From: DASYXT01 sp035934555
Lineage (GTDB): Bacteria; Verrucomicrobiota; Verrucomicrobiia; Limisphaerales; UBA8199
DNA length: 64,000 nt
Assembly: GCA_035934555.1 (NCBI GenBank)
Contig: DASYXT010000030.1
Span: 67,731 to 131,730 of the forward strand
Direction of reading: 5' to 3'
How positions within the stretch are numbered: the stretch's first letter is position 1; every line of letters begins with the position of its first letter. Both the position numbers and the translations under genes were made by a program. The notes under the pieces are model-generated. The model was given only the letters and a program-made list of their open reading frames with translations, did not search any database and was not told the DNA's origin. Shown here one piece after another: positions 25,987-34,312 of the stretch.

Positions 25987-26942
25987 TGACAGCATATTTC
26001 CTCAAGCGCCTTGCGTGGTTTGGCCCGCTCCTGCTGGTATTGAGTTTCCTTTCCTTTCTGCTGGTGCACGCGGCGCCCGGCGGTCCGTTTGACCGCGAGC
26101 GGCGGCCCGCTGCACCTGAAATTGAACATGCGCTGCTGGCCAAGTACCATCTGGATGAGCCGTTGCTTAAGCAGTACGTCCGCTACCTGGGGCTGTTGTG
26201 GGAGCGGGACCCCGATGGGCACTGGCGGCGGGCGCCGGCCAGCTTCAACATCTCGCTGAAATACCGCAATCACACGGTCACCGACATTATCAAGCAGGCC
26301 CTGCCGGTCTCGTTATCGTTGGGTTTGCTCAGCTTCCTTTTCGCTCTTGGCGTGGGTTTGCCGTTGGGGTTCTTGAGCGCGGCGCGCCGAGGTCAATGGG
26401 CGGATTATGCGGCCGCGTTTTTTGCGCTGTCGGCGGTGTGCGTGCCCGGTTTGGTGCTGGCACCTATGTTGGTGATGGTCTTTTCGCTCAAGTGGCGGTT
26501 ATTCCCGGTGGGGCTTTGGGGTTCGCCCAGTCACGTGATTTTGCCGGTGATTGCTTTGGGGCTGTATTTCGCCGGCCGCATCGCGCGCCTGTTTCGCGAG
26601 GGCATGCTCGACGTGCTCCACGCTGAATTCATCACGACCGCGCGCGCCAAGGGCCTCCGCGAAACGACTATCCTGCTGAAGCACGCATCACGTCTGGCCG
26701 TCCTGCCCGTCGTGTCCTATGCCGGCCCGATGCTGGCCGACGTGTTGACCGGCTCGTTCGTAATCGAAACCTTGTTTCAAATCCCTGGGCTGGGTTTGCA
26801 CCTCGTCAATAGCTCGTTGAACGCGGATTACACTCTGACGGTGGGCCTGGCGCTCCTTTACGGCGGGTTGCTGCTGGCCCTTAACCTCCTGGTGGACTTG
26901 GTTTATGTGCTGCTCGACCGTCGAGTGATGTATGAACGCTGA
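25986..26942 (+). CDS. oppB: Oligopeptide ABC transporter permease, OppB type
   Basis: A 318-residue integral membrane permease. It opens with L-K-R-L-A-W-F-G-P-L-L-L-V-L-S-F and A-P-G-G-P-F-D, the N-terminal pattern of DppB/OppB proteins. The EAA loop contacting the ATPase is near residue 220 (T-A-R-A-K-G-L-R-E-T-T-I-L-L-K-H-A), and the end reads P-G-L-G-L-H-L-V-N-S. The start ATG overlaps the oppA stop by one base; oppC overlaps its end by 11 bp. There is a large periplasmic loop between helices 1 and 2. Confidence 0.93.
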   Translation: MTAYFLKRLAWFGPLLLVLSFLSFLLVHAAPGGPFDRERRPAAPEIEHALLAKYHLDEPLLKQYVRYLGLLWERDPDGHWRRAPASFNISLKYRNHTVTDIIKQALPVSLSLGLLSFLFALGVGLPLGFLSAARRGQWADYAAAFFALSAVCVPGLVLAPMLVMVFSLKWRLFPVGLWGSPSHVILPVIALGLYFAGRIARLFREGMLDVLHAEFITTARAKGLRETTILLKHASRLAVLPVVSYAGPMLADVLTGSFVIETLFQIPGLGLHLVNSSLNADYTLTVGLALLYGGLLLALNLLVDLVYVLLDRRVMYER

Positions 26943-27945
26943 TCCCAAAAGTTCGGCCTTGCGAGCCAGGGTTGAATGCGGTCAAAGCCCGGCTGTGGCG
27001 GAGCCGGAACTCAACGCAGCTATGGGTTGGCGTTCCCGGTTCCGCCGCCAACCGGCCGCGGTCCTGAGTGCCTGGACTCTGGTGGGGATTCTGCTGCTCG
27101 TGCTCGTTTGGCCGCTCACACTGCACCTCGCAAGCCACCTGGGCCCGCAAGCCACCACTCTCGCGCAGCACTATCTACCCGACCATCTCTCGGATGAACA
27201 ATTCCAACCGCCGAGCCTGCGGCATTGGTTCGGCACGGATGTGCATGGGCGCGACCTGTGGTCGCGTGTGTTGTATGGCGCGCAGTTGTCGCTGCTGGTT
27301 GGGGTGATAGGTGCCGGCGTGAGCCTGGTGATCGGGGTGCTCTGGGGCGCCGTAGCGGGCTACGCCGGCGGCCGAGTTGACGCCGCCCTCATGCGGCTCG
27401 TGGACATCCTGTATTCTCTGCCGTCGATTGTTTTTGTCATCGTGCTGATTACCACCTTGGAAGCGCTGTTCAAACATTGGCTTGGCGCCAGCGGGTCGCC
27501 GTTGCTGGTCCATAGCGCGCGGCTACTGTTTTTATTTTTTGGTTTGGGCGCTTTTTCCTGGCTGACGATGGCCCGCATCGTTCGCGGCCAGGTATTGTCG
27601 TTGCGTGCCCGCGCTTTTGTCGAAGCCAGTCGCGCGCTCGGCGCCGGACCGGTCCGGATTCTGTTCCGTCACATTCTGCCGAACACCTTCGGCGTCATCG
27701 TCGTGTATCTCACGCTGACCGTCCCCGCGATCCTGTTGTATGAATCGTTTCTGAGTTACCTTGGACTGGGCGTGCAGCCGCCGATGGCCAGTTGGGGTTC
27801 TCTCATTGCCGAAGGCGCCGACCAAATGAATCCGTTCCGAATTTATTGGTGGTTAATCGCCTTTCCGGCCGGGTTTCTGGTGCTGACTCTAATGGCGCTG
27901 AACTTCCTCGGAGACGGCCTGCGCGAGGCCTTTGATGTCCGCTAA
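26932..27945 (+). CDS. oppC: Oligopeptide ABC transporter permease, OppC type
   Basis: A 337-residue permease. The N-terminus of about 40 residues is cytoplasmic and followed by a helix, then H-W-F-G-T-D-V-H-G-R-D-L-W-S-R-V-L-Y-G-A, diagnostic of DppC/OppC. The EAA loop reads F-V-E-A-S-R-A-L-G-A-G-P-V-R-I-L-F-R-H-I-L-P-N and the last loop has G-L-G-V-Q-P-P-M-A-S-W-G. The import operon stops here: no OppD/OppF ATPases follow, so these must be supplied from elsewhere in the genome. Confidence 0.93.
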   Translation: MNADPKSSALRARVECGQSPAVAEPELNAAMGWRSRFRRQPAAVLSAWTLVGILLLVLVWPLTLHLASHLGPQATTLAQHYLPDHLSDEQFQPPSLRHWFGTDVHGRDLWSRVLYGAQLSLLVGVIGAGVSLVIGVLWGAVAGYAGGRVDAALMRLVDILYSLPSIVFVIVLITTLEALFKHWLGASGSPLLVHSARLLFLFFGLGAFSWLTMARIVRGQVLSLRARAFVEASRALGAGPVRILFRHILPNTFGVIVVYLTLTVPAILLYESFLSYLGLGVQPPMASWGSLIAEGADQMNPFRIYWWLIAFPAGFLVLTLMALNFLGDGLREAFDVR

Positions 27946-28016
27946 GCGACGGCTAACAATAGGGAAGTAGGATTGAGGATCGAGATTACGATTAGGATTA
28001 GGAACTAAATAATAAG

Positions 28017-28715
28017 ATGAACCTTTACGTTGGTACCAGCGGCTTTTCCTATAAGGAATGGAAAGGCTCATTCTATCCCAAGGAGCTTCCGGATAAACAG
28101 ATGCTGCATTATTACGGCGAACATTTCCGCACCGTCGAAATCAACAACACGTTCTATCGCATGCCTAAAGCCGAGGTCCTCGCCGGCTGGGGCGACGCGG
28201 TGCCTGGCGATTTCAAATTCGTTCTCAAAGCGCCGCAACGCATCACCCACATGCAGCGGCTCAAGGATTGTGAAGATTCAGTAGCCTATTTGCTCAAGGC
28301 CGCCGGTGCTCTCAAGCAGCGGCTGGGGCCGTTCCTGTTTCAGTTGCCGCCCTTTTTCCATAAGGATGCTGCACGTTTGAGCGATTTTTTCCGCCTGTTG
28401 CCGCGCGATTGCCGGGCCGCGTTCGAGTTCCGCCATCAATCGTGGTTCGATTCCGAGATTTTTGAACTGCTCCGCGCCCATAAAGCCGTGCTGTGCATTG
28501 CCGAAGCTGAAAACGACCTCGAGATTCCTTTTGAGCCTACCGCGGCCTGGGGCTACCTGCGGCTGCGCCGCCCGGATTATGATGAGGCCGAGTTGAAAAC
28601 CTGGGTCGAACGCGTTAAGCAGCAAAAGTGGCAAGATGTGTTTGTCTTTTTTAAGCACGAGGAAGCCGGCAAAGGCCCGGCCATGGCCAAACGGCTTTTG
28701 GAACTGGCGAATTAA
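28017..28715 (+). CDS. DUF72 TIM-barrel protein
   Basis: A 232-residue cytoplasmic protein beginning L-Y-V-G-T-S-G-F-S-Y-K-E-W-K-G-S-F-Y-P, the DUF72 signature, with E-I-N-N-T-F-Y-R and F-K-F-V-L-K-A-P-Q-R-I-T-H following, and F-E-F-R-H-Q-S-W in the middle. The family has a TIM-barrel-like fold with conserved surface Trp/Arg residues, but its reaction is not established. The 70-bp upstream spacer contains short GATTAGGATT-type direct repeats. It follows oppC on the same strand but is probably independent. Confidence 0.88.
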   Translation: MNLYVGTSGFSYKEWKGSFYPKELPDKQMLHYYGEHFRTVEINNTFYRMPKAEVLAGWGDAVPGDFKFVLKAPQRITHMQRLKDCEDSVAYLLKAAGALKQRLGPFLFQLPPFFHKDAARLSDFFRLLPRDCRAAFEFRHQSWFDSEIFELLRAHKAVLCIAEAENDLEIPFEPTAAWGYLRLRRPDYDEAELKTWVERVKQQKWQDVFVFFKHEEAGKGPAMAKRLLELAN

Positions 28716-28854
28716 GGCTTGAGAATGGGAAGAATGGATGGACGCAATGGCTGCCCGCCTGGTCGCCGCCACGCTCGACTTTTAGAGCGTCTGCCATTAC
28801 TCCTGTAGCGTGCGGTTCAGTGGTCATCCCGGTTTTGCCTTGCACTCGTCCTCG

Positions 28855-29880
28855 ATGTTGGCCGAGGGTTCGCCGCCCCTTCTTGCGCTGGCGCCCATGC
28901 AGGATGTGACCGACCTGCCGTTCTGGCGGTTGCTCGCGCAATACGGTGGCGCGGATGTCTATTTCACCGAGTACTTCCGTGTTCATGCGACATCGACTCT
29001 CGAGAAACATATCCTGCGCTCAATTACAGAAAATCCTACCGGCCGTCCGGTGATCGCGCAGTTAATCGGCAATGATATCCCGGCGCTGCTGCGGACGGTG
29101 CGCGACCTGCAGCAATACCCTATTCTCGGCATCGACTTGAACTTGGGTTGTCCCGCCCCAGTGGTGTATCGGAAGTGCGCGGGCGGCGGTTTGTTGCGGG
29201 AGCCGGCGCGGGTCGATGCGATTTTAGGCGCGCTGCGCGAGGCGGTCACAACCAAGTTCAGTGTCAAAACACGCCTGGGCTTCGATTCGCCACTGGTCTT
29301 TGACGAACTGTTGCCTGTTTTTGCCAAACATTCTCTCGACCTCCTCACGGTGCATGGGCGCACGGTGAAGGAAATGTACCGGAGCGAAGTGCATTACGAG
29401 TACATCGCGCGCGCCGTTGCCGAAATGCCCTGCCCGGTGCTGGCCAACGGCAACATCTATTCGGCAGCGAAAGCGGCCGAGGTGCTGCGCGACACCGGCG
29501 CACACGGGCTAATGATTGGCCGGGGCGCGATTCGCAATCCGTGGCTGTTTCAACAAATTCGGCAACACAATCGCGGAGAGGCACTCCGGGTGCCCAGGGG
29601 TCATGAGGTGCTGGATTATGTGCTGGCGCTTTATCAGGCGGTCTGCTCGCCCGAGGTGCGCGAAGCCGCCCAGGTGCAGAAGATGAAGAAGTACATGAAC
29701 TACCTGGGGATGGGCGTGGAACCCACCGGCCGGTTCTTGCACGATATTCGCAGGGTGACTGCGCGCGATGAGTTCTTCAGGGTGTGCGAAGAGTTCCTGG
29801 CCCATGACGAACCGATGCCACTGGAGCCGTTTCGGCTTGAACTGAACCCGGCGGACCTGCTCGCCGGGGAACATCATTGA
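28855..29880 (+). CDS. tRNA-dihydrouridine synthase
   Basis: A 341-residue FMN enzyme reducing uridines in the tRNA D-loop. It opens L-A-P-M-Q-D-V-T-D-L-P-F, the Dus nucleotide-binding N-terminus; D-L-N-L-G-C-P carries the catalytic Cys; then K-C-A-G-G-G-L-L, V-K-T-R-L-G, L-T-V-H-G-R-T, V-L-A-N-G-N-I and G-L-M-I-G-R-G-A-I-R-N-P-W complete the barrel. Which Dus subfamily it belongs to cannot be told by eye. A GTG start 45 bp upstream would add 15 residues. Minus-strand yraN converges with it, 27 bp away. Confidence 0.92.
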   Translation: MLAEGSPPLLALAPMQDVTDLPFWRLLAQYGGADVYFTEYFRVHATSTLEKHILRSITENPTGRPVIAQLIGNDIPALLRTVRDLQQYPILGIDLNLGCPAPVVYRKCAGGGLLREPARVDAILGALREAVTTKFSVKTRLGFDSPLVFDELLPVFAKHSLDLLTVHGRTVKEMYRSEVHYEYIARAVAEMPCPVLANGNIYSAAKAAEVLRDTGAHGLMIGRGAIRNPWLFQQIRQHNRGEALRVPRGHEVLDYVLALYQAVCSPEVREAAQVQKMKKYMNYLGMGVEPTGRFLHDIRRVTARDEFFRVCEEFLAHDEPMPLEPFRLELNPADLLAGEHH

Positions 29881-29907
29881 GCCGTTCAGTGTCGCAGGCC
29901 TTGCCGT

Positions 29908-30342
29908 TCACCCGTAGCGATAGGGGCGCTCCATCGCGAAACTATTCGGCAAGTGCCGGATTTCACGCACCTCGCCGTCTTCCAGGAGCACCTCGACAAT
30001 ATCGAACCGGACTTTGACGCGGGGTTTGCGCAAGAGACGCAGATAATCCAGCCCGGCGCGGGTCAGGCGCCGGCGGCGTTCGGCATCAACCGCTGCCGCT
30101 GGGCGGACCCATTCTTCCGACGAGCGCGTTTTGACTTCGACGAATACGAGGCAATCCTCTTCGCGAAACACCAGGTCGATTTCGCCGCGGTCCGAGCGGA
30201 AGTTGGCGGTGAGGAATTTCATCCCCTGACGCTGAAGCTGACGCCGGGCGGCGCGCTCGCCTAATTCGCCGTAGCGCAAGTGCTGCGGCTTTCGTTTTCC
30301 GCTCCACCATTCATCGAGGCGTTGCCTCAAGCTGCTTGCCAT
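29908..30342 (-). CDS. YraN family endonuclease-like protein (UPF0102)
   Basis: A 144-residue protein with the UPF0102/YraN pattern: G-E-L-G-E-R-A-A-R-R-Q-L, F-R-S-D-R-G-E-I-D-L-V-F and L-V-F-V-E-V-K-T-R, the E-x-D and E-V-K of a restriction-endonuclease-like fold. In-frame sequence upstream of the ATG at 30342 belongs to a palindromic element and is not part of the protein. That element is inserted immediately in front of the start codon, with a 10-bp direct repeat (GCCATAACGT) covering the start, so the native promoter and ribosome-binding site may have been displaced. Confidence 0.88.
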   Translation of the reverse strand: MASSLRQRLDEWWSGKRKPQHLRYGELGERAARRQLQRQGMKFLTANFRSDRGEIDLVFREEDCLVFVEVKTRSSEEWVRPAAAVDAERRRRLTRAGLDYLRLLRKPRVKVRFDIVEVLLEDGEVREIRHLPNSFAMERPYRYG

Positions 30343-30505
30343 AACGTCTCCCCTCAGCGAAGGCGGGCCCAGCGCCGGAACGCGGACTTTAGCTTTAGTC
30401 CGCAGCAACATTCGAAAACCCGCCTCATCGGACCTTGCTGCGGACTAAAGCCAGGCTAAAGTTCCGCGCTCCGCCCGCCTTCACTGAGGGGGTACGCCAT
30501 AACGT
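30338..30505. mobile_element. MITE-like palindromic element with 10-bp direct repeats
   Basis: Two arms of roughly 60 bp (about 30349-30408 and 30434-30493) are near-perfect inverted copies, built around TTGCTGCGGACTAAAG, TCCGCG and CCGCCTTCACTGAGGGG text. Immediately outside both ends is the direct repeat GCCATAACGT (30338-30347 and 30496-30505), which looks like a target-site duplication. There is no transposase inside, so mobilisation would need an enzyme in trans. The insertion touches the yraN start codon. The GCGGACT core recurs elsewhere in the window. Confidence 0.65.
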
Positions 30506-30563
30506 GGATTCGGTTTGCAATCCTGCTTCCTTCTATAACTCTTGGCGCGGCGAAACAACTCAA

Positions 30564-31484
30564 ATGGACAACCTTCCCGAGCTCTCCCGGCCCTGCCCGG
30601 TTTGTGGATCTGCTGCCGCCGAATTGTTTCTGGTCAAAGGACCGTTACGGCTGGTGCGGTGCCGCGAGTGCTCAATGGTCTATGCCAGCCCGCTGCCGGC
30701 GGCATTCGCTTCGGCCGACGCGTACAATGAAGTGGGCACTGAGTACTACCTTTCGCCGGCCAAGCTCGAAAGCGATTACGCGCCGGTGCGCTTTCGGCGC
30801 GAGTTGCGGCTGTTCCGGCGGTACTGCCGCGGCGGGGCCGTGCTGGATGTGGGTTGCGGAACCGGCGGCTGGTTATTCGGGCTGGAGCGGCGCTATCCCG
30901 GGGCGTACCGGCGCCTCGGCACAGATGCCAGCGCGCCGGCCCTTGATTATGCAGCGTCGAGAGGTGTGCCCGTGGCACGAGGCGATTTTCCCAAACAGTC
31001 ATTTCCGGAAGCATCGTTTGACGCGCTTACTTTTTGGGCAGTATTGGAACACGTGCGTGACCCCGGCGCGTTTCTCAAACGTGCGGCGGCGCTGCTTCAG
31101 CCGGAGGGCCGCTGTTTCGTTCTGGTGCCGAATATGCGTTCGCTGGCGGCGCGGCTGCTAGGCGCCCGTTACCGCTACATTTATCCACAGCATTTGAACT
31201 ATTTCACACGCGCCACGCTCAGTCGCTTAGTCGCAAAGCACTTCGTCATTGTCGAACAGGCTTCGACGCATTTTAACCCGGTGGTGATCTGGCAGGACTG
31301 GCGGCGAGGAGGCCAGGAAGTCTCGAACTACGAGCGCGGAAAACTGCTCAAGCGCACCACAGCCTACAAACAGAACCCGTTGCTGAAGCCGGTGAAATGC
31401 ATTTATGACGCGTTCGAATGGAGCCTGGGCCGAATGAACCTGGCAGATAATCTGGTGATGGTGGGGAAACCGAAGACACTTTAG
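30564..31484 (+). CDS. Class I SAM-dependent methyltransferase with N-terminal zinc ribbon
   Basis: A 306-residue protein. The first 35 residues hold C-P-V-C and C-R-E-C, a zinc knuckle pair common in sugar or cell-envelope methyltransferases. The methyltransferase core follows: V-L-D-V-G-C-G-T-G-G-W-L (motif I), G-T-D-A-S at strand 2 and F-W-A-V-L-E-H-V-R-D-P (motif IV), with the tail of a methyltransferase-11/23-like domain. The substrate is unknown, probably a nucleotide sugar or polysaccharide. The ATG at 30564 is preferred because the frame upstream runs into the palindromic element. Confidence 0.8.
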   Translation: MDNLPELSRPCPVCGSAAAELFLVKGPLRLVRCRECSMVYASPLPAAFASADAYNEVGTEYYLSPAKLESDYAPVRFRRELRLFRRYCRGGAVLDVGCGTGGWLFGLERRYPGAYRRLGTDASAPALDYAASRGVPVARGDFPKQSFPEASFDALTFWAVLEHVRDPGAFLKRAAALLQPEGRCFVLVPNMRSLAARLLGARYRYIYPQHLNYFTRATLSRLVAKHFVIVEQASTHFNPVVIWQDWRRGGQEVSNYERGKLLKRTTAYKQNPLLKPVKCIYDAFEWSLGRMNLADNLVMVGKPKTL

Positions 31485-31945
31485 TGGTTAAATCGTTGTG
31501 TGGCCTATAAACCGGGCAGTGACGGAGGAATTGAAGGTGCCTCGATAATATTGCTGCGCCCTGGGTATTCGGGTGTTGCTGCGGACCAAAATTCAGTGAG
31601 CTCTCGATGGTCAACGAGCGCTGCTCCCTCGGTAGCAGGGATAGGGTGCGGGCAACTAAAATCGACCACTGCACTGATTCGGCAAAGTCCGCGCTTCTCT
31701 AGTTGGGCGTTGCTGCGGACTAAAAGTCAGACTAAAAGTCCGCGCTCCGTCCGCGCTCGGTGTCGGGGCATTGCCGAGGTGGGTGTCGTGAAAACTGCGG
31801 TGAGGTTTTGCTGTCAATACGGATTTTTTTCCAAAGCGCAACCCGCTAGGGTGCAAGCATGTGGATTGATGGCCGCCGCTCCGGGACGCAGTGCCCGCTG
31901 AGAGGACAACAACAACCGAACGCAGCCACTTCCGCAGAGAACCTT
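31485..31945. other. Intergenic region rich in repeats
   Basis: No gene was recognised in these 460 bases. The central part carries the GCGGACT-family repeats listed separately. The remainder, just before the hypothetical gene at 31946, is AT-richer (CGGATTTTTTTCCAAAG-like) and may contain its promoter. Confidence 0.5.
31574..31753. repeat. GCGGACT-family repeats, several copies
   Basis: Copies or partial copies of the repeat found at the yraN element: GTTGCTGCGGACCAAAA (from 31574), AAAGTCCGCGCT (31684-31695) and GTTGCTGCGGACTAAAAG with ACTAAAAGTCCGCGCTCC (31709-31748). The last forms an inverted repeat with itself. They lie in the spacer after the methyltransferase gene. Confidence 0.6.
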
Positions 31946-32602
31946 ATGTCAATCTCTTTGAATCGAGCCAGCGGACCGCTGCAACGGTGCGTTCTGCACA
32001 AAGGAACCCGAACATTCGCATTGCTGGGCAAGGCGACCGGCTTCGGCGTCACCGCCTTTAATCGGGCGGATCTGCACCGCAGTTGGGCGCTGACGGCGGA
32101 GTTTGGTTGTCTGCGCCTGGAAAGACTAGCCGGAGACGAGGAGCTTACCGGCGGTCAGATCGTCTTACCCACCCCGACCAACTATGACTTCGGTGTGACA
32201 GGCCCCGGCCAAGGCATCGAGACGACGCGCGCGATTTTTGGGCTGCTCCCCAACGAGCTGGAAAAATTGGTCAGCGGCTTGCGCCAGGGCAGTGCCCCGG
32301 TGCTGGGTTACTCGCGGCGCGACCTGCGCTGTAGTCTCAGTTGCTGCCTGATTCCCGGCCAATGGCCGCACGTGGTAATCTCGAACCGCGCGATCTACGG
32401 CAACATCGTTTCCCTCGAGTCGTTCATGCGGATGGTCGTCTCCTCGTTGCCCGAGGGGCGCTTAGGCACACGATTCCCGGCGTTGCAACCGGTGTTCAAG
32501 CAGATGATGAAACTGCGGATCGTGCATCGCCGTGGGGTTCCCTACAGCGACGAATTGTTGGAAACCAGTCCGGTAACGGCAATGGCGTTGGCCAGCAGGT
32601 AA
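31946..32602 (+). CDS. Hypothetical cytoplasmic protein
   Basis: A protein of about 218 residues from the ATG at 31946 (an in-frame start at 31859 would add 29 low-complexity residues). It is moderately hydrophobic without clear membrane helices, with blocks such as T-F-A-L-L-G-K-A-T-G-F-G-V-T-A-F and G-Q-I-V-L-P-T-P-T-N-Y-D-F-G-V-T. No motif or family was recognised. It lies between two repeat-rich spacers and could be a lineage-specific gene. Coding looks real because codon use and length resemble neighbours, but this is the weakest of the mid-sized gene calls. Confidence 0.5.
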   Translation: MSISLNRASGPLQRCVLHKGTRTFALLGKATGFGVTAFNRADLHRSWALTAEFGCLRLERLAGDEELTGGQIVLPTPTNYDFGVTGPGQGIETTRAIFGLLPNELEKLVSGLRQGSAPVLGYSRRDLRCSLSCCLIPGQWPHVVISNRAIYGNIVSLESFMRMVVSSLPEGRLGTRFPALQPVFKQMMKLRIVHRRGVPYSDELLETSPVTAMALASR

Positions 32603-32686
32603 AGCGGGCGGGTGGCCCCGGCCATCCTGGCTGCCGGTGGGCGCGGCATCTTGCCGGGCAGAATTGAGCCTGCACGCACTGCTGGA

Positions 32687-32877
32687 ACCCCGTAGGGGTG
32701 CCCTGCTTATAGCACGTCCAACACCTCTCGACTGTTTTTTTGTTTCTCCGCCCCGCTCATTCACCAATTCTCCCACTCCAGCTCAAGTCCGATCTGGAAT
32801 GAGCGGGGCCGAAAAACAAAAAAACAAGAATAGGGAGGCGGCTCGTACTATAAACAGGTTACCCCTACGGGGTTTTT
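32687..32877. repeat. 190-bp imperfect palindromic element
   Basis: The outer arms are CCCCGTAGGGGT-gCCTG-TTATAG (left) and the inverted CTATAAACAGG-TTACCCCTACGGGG (right); next inside come T-rich TTTTTTTGTTTCTCC versus GGCCGAAAAACAAAAAAAC, and the innermost arms are perfect: GCCCCGCTCATTC (32750-32762) and GAATGAGCGGGGC (32797-32809), with a 34-bp loop. It has no coding content. It is a different family from the GCGGACT elements. A strong RNA or cruciform structure is expected. It sits in the 364-bp spacer before argG, which contains nothing else recognisable. Confidence 0.65.
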
Positions 32878-32966
32878 GAGACCCCGCCTGCCCGGCTGCC
32901 TGAAGTGGTTTCATGCAGGCCCTCTTTAGCAGATATGGGTAATGCCAAGGGTTGGAAGCCCGCGTG

Positions 32967-34199
32967 TTACTTGCGTTTCCCGCGCTTCTGCACCTGGGCG
33001 GCAACTTTGAGCCTGAGGCCGTTGAGCCGGATGAAGCCCGTGGCATCGTCCTGGTTGTAAGCCTTCGTCGGATCGGCTTCCATCGTCGCAATCGCGGGAT
33101 TGTACAGGCTGACGGGCGACTTGCGCCCCGCCACCATGATGTTGCCTTTGTAAAGCTTCACGCGGACCGTACCCGTGACGTTCTTCTGGCTCTCCGAAAC
33201 GAAGGCTTGCAAGGCCAGCCTTTCCGGCGCGAACCAATAGCCGTAATACACCAACTCGGCATACCGGGGGATCAGCGAGTCGCGCAGGTGCATCACTTCC
33301 CGATCCATCGTGAGAGTTTCCATCTGCCGGTGAGCGAAATGCAGGATGGCGCCGCCCGGCGTTTCATACACCCCGCGCGACTTCATCCCGACGTACCGGT
33401 TCTCGACCATGTCCACGCGTCCGACCCCGTGTTTGCCGCCCAGTTGGTTCAGCTTGCGCATCACACCCAACGGGTCCAGCGCCTGGCCGTTCACCGCGAC
33501 GCAATTGCCCTGCTCGAACTCCAGCGTCACATATTCCGGCCGGTCGGGCGCGTCCTCGGGCGCAACGCTCAGCTTGAACATGTCCTTGTTATTGGGTGCA
33601 AAGGCGTCGAGCCACGGGTCCTCAAGGACACCCGCCTCAAAAGAAATGTGCAACAGGTTTCGATCCATCGAATAAGGTTTTCGCACCGAGGCCTGAACCG
33701 GGATGCGCTTCTGCTCGCAGTAGGCGATCATTTCCGCCCGGCCAGGGAACTGCTCGCGGAATCGCGCGTCGCGCCAGGGTGCAATCACCTCCAGGTCGGG
33801 CGCTAACGCCGCGGCGGTCAGTTCGAAGCGGACCTGGTCGTTGCCTTTGCCGGTGGCGCCATGGGCCAGTGCGCCGGCCTTCTCCTTGCGCGCGACTTCA
33901 ATCATGCCTTTGGCAATGAGCGGCCGGGCAATGCTCGTGCCCAAGAAGTATTGCCCCTCATATACGGCCCCCGACTGCAGCATGGGGAAAATGAAATCGC
34001 GGGCGAACTCAGCCTGCAGATCCACGATGTGGCATTTTATGGCGCCGGTCTTGCCAGCCTTGGCTTCCAGCCCCCGCAATTCCTCCTCCTGGCCGATGTT
34101 GGCGCAAAAGGCAATCAGCTCCGCGTCGTATTTTTCCTTCAGCCACGACAAGATCACCGAGGTATCCAGGCCGCCCGAGTACGCTAAAACAATTTTCAT
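32967..34199 (-). CDS. argG: Argininosuccinate synthase
   Basis: A 410-residue enzyme joining citrulline and aspartate with ATP. It starts K-I-V-L-A-Y-S-G-G-L-D-T-S-V-I, the PP-loop; later H-G-A-T-G-K-G-N-D-Q-V-R-F-E and the C-terminal V-G-R-V-D-M-V-E-N-R-Y-V-G-M-K-S-R-G of ArgG are intact. Length is normal (about 400). The start is the ATG at 34199, before which an upstream in-frame extension has no similarity. With argJ at 10.6 kb it is the second arginine gene of the window, on the same strand but distant. Confidence 0.95.
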   Translation of the reverse strand: MKIVLAYSGGLDTSVILSWLKEKYDAELIAFCANIGQEEELRGLEAKAGKTGAIKCHIVDLQAEFARDFIFPMLQSGAVYEGQYFLGTSIARPLIAKGMIEVARKEKAGALAHGATGKGNDQVRFELTAAALAPDLEVIAPWRDARFREQFPGRAEMIAYCEQKRIPVQASVRKPYSMDRNLLHISFEAGVLEDPWLDAFAPNNKDMFKLSVAPEDAPDRPEYVTLEFEQGNCVAVNGQALDPLGVMRKLNQLGGKHGVGRVDMVENRYVGMKSRGVYETPGGAILHFAHRQMETLTMDREVMHLRDSLIPRYAELVYYGYWFAPERLALQAFVSESQKNVTGTVRVKLYKGNIMVAGRKSPVSLYNPAIATMEADPTKAYNQDDATGFIRLNGLRLKVAAQVQKRGKRK

Positions 34200-34260
34200 A
34201 GTTCGTTCCAAACCGTCGGCGCATGAAACGCCAACCGGCCCGCCTTGGAAAGTCGAAACT

Positions 34261-34277
34261 GTCATATTTATTATGAC
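34261..34277. promoter_or_regulatory. Palindromic site in the argG/Tat-protein divergent spacer
   Basis: GTCATA and TATGAC are inverted repeats with a 5-bp TTTAT centre, in the short AT-rich spacer between divergent argG and the Tat-exported TIM-barrel gene. It is symmetrical and close to both starts (about 60 and 35 bp), compatible with an operator, possibly for an arginine repressor-like protein, but no consensus match is claimed. Confidence 0.3.
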
Positions 34278-34312
34278 TGTTATCTTATTGGCGCGCTTGA
34301 TAAGGTTTAAAC

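Noticed and set aside
32750..32809. Rho-independent terminator for the hypothetical gene at 31946
   Set aside because: The stem is strong but lies 150 bp after the stop, has a 34-bp loop and is nested in a much larger palindrome, so it was called a repeat element.
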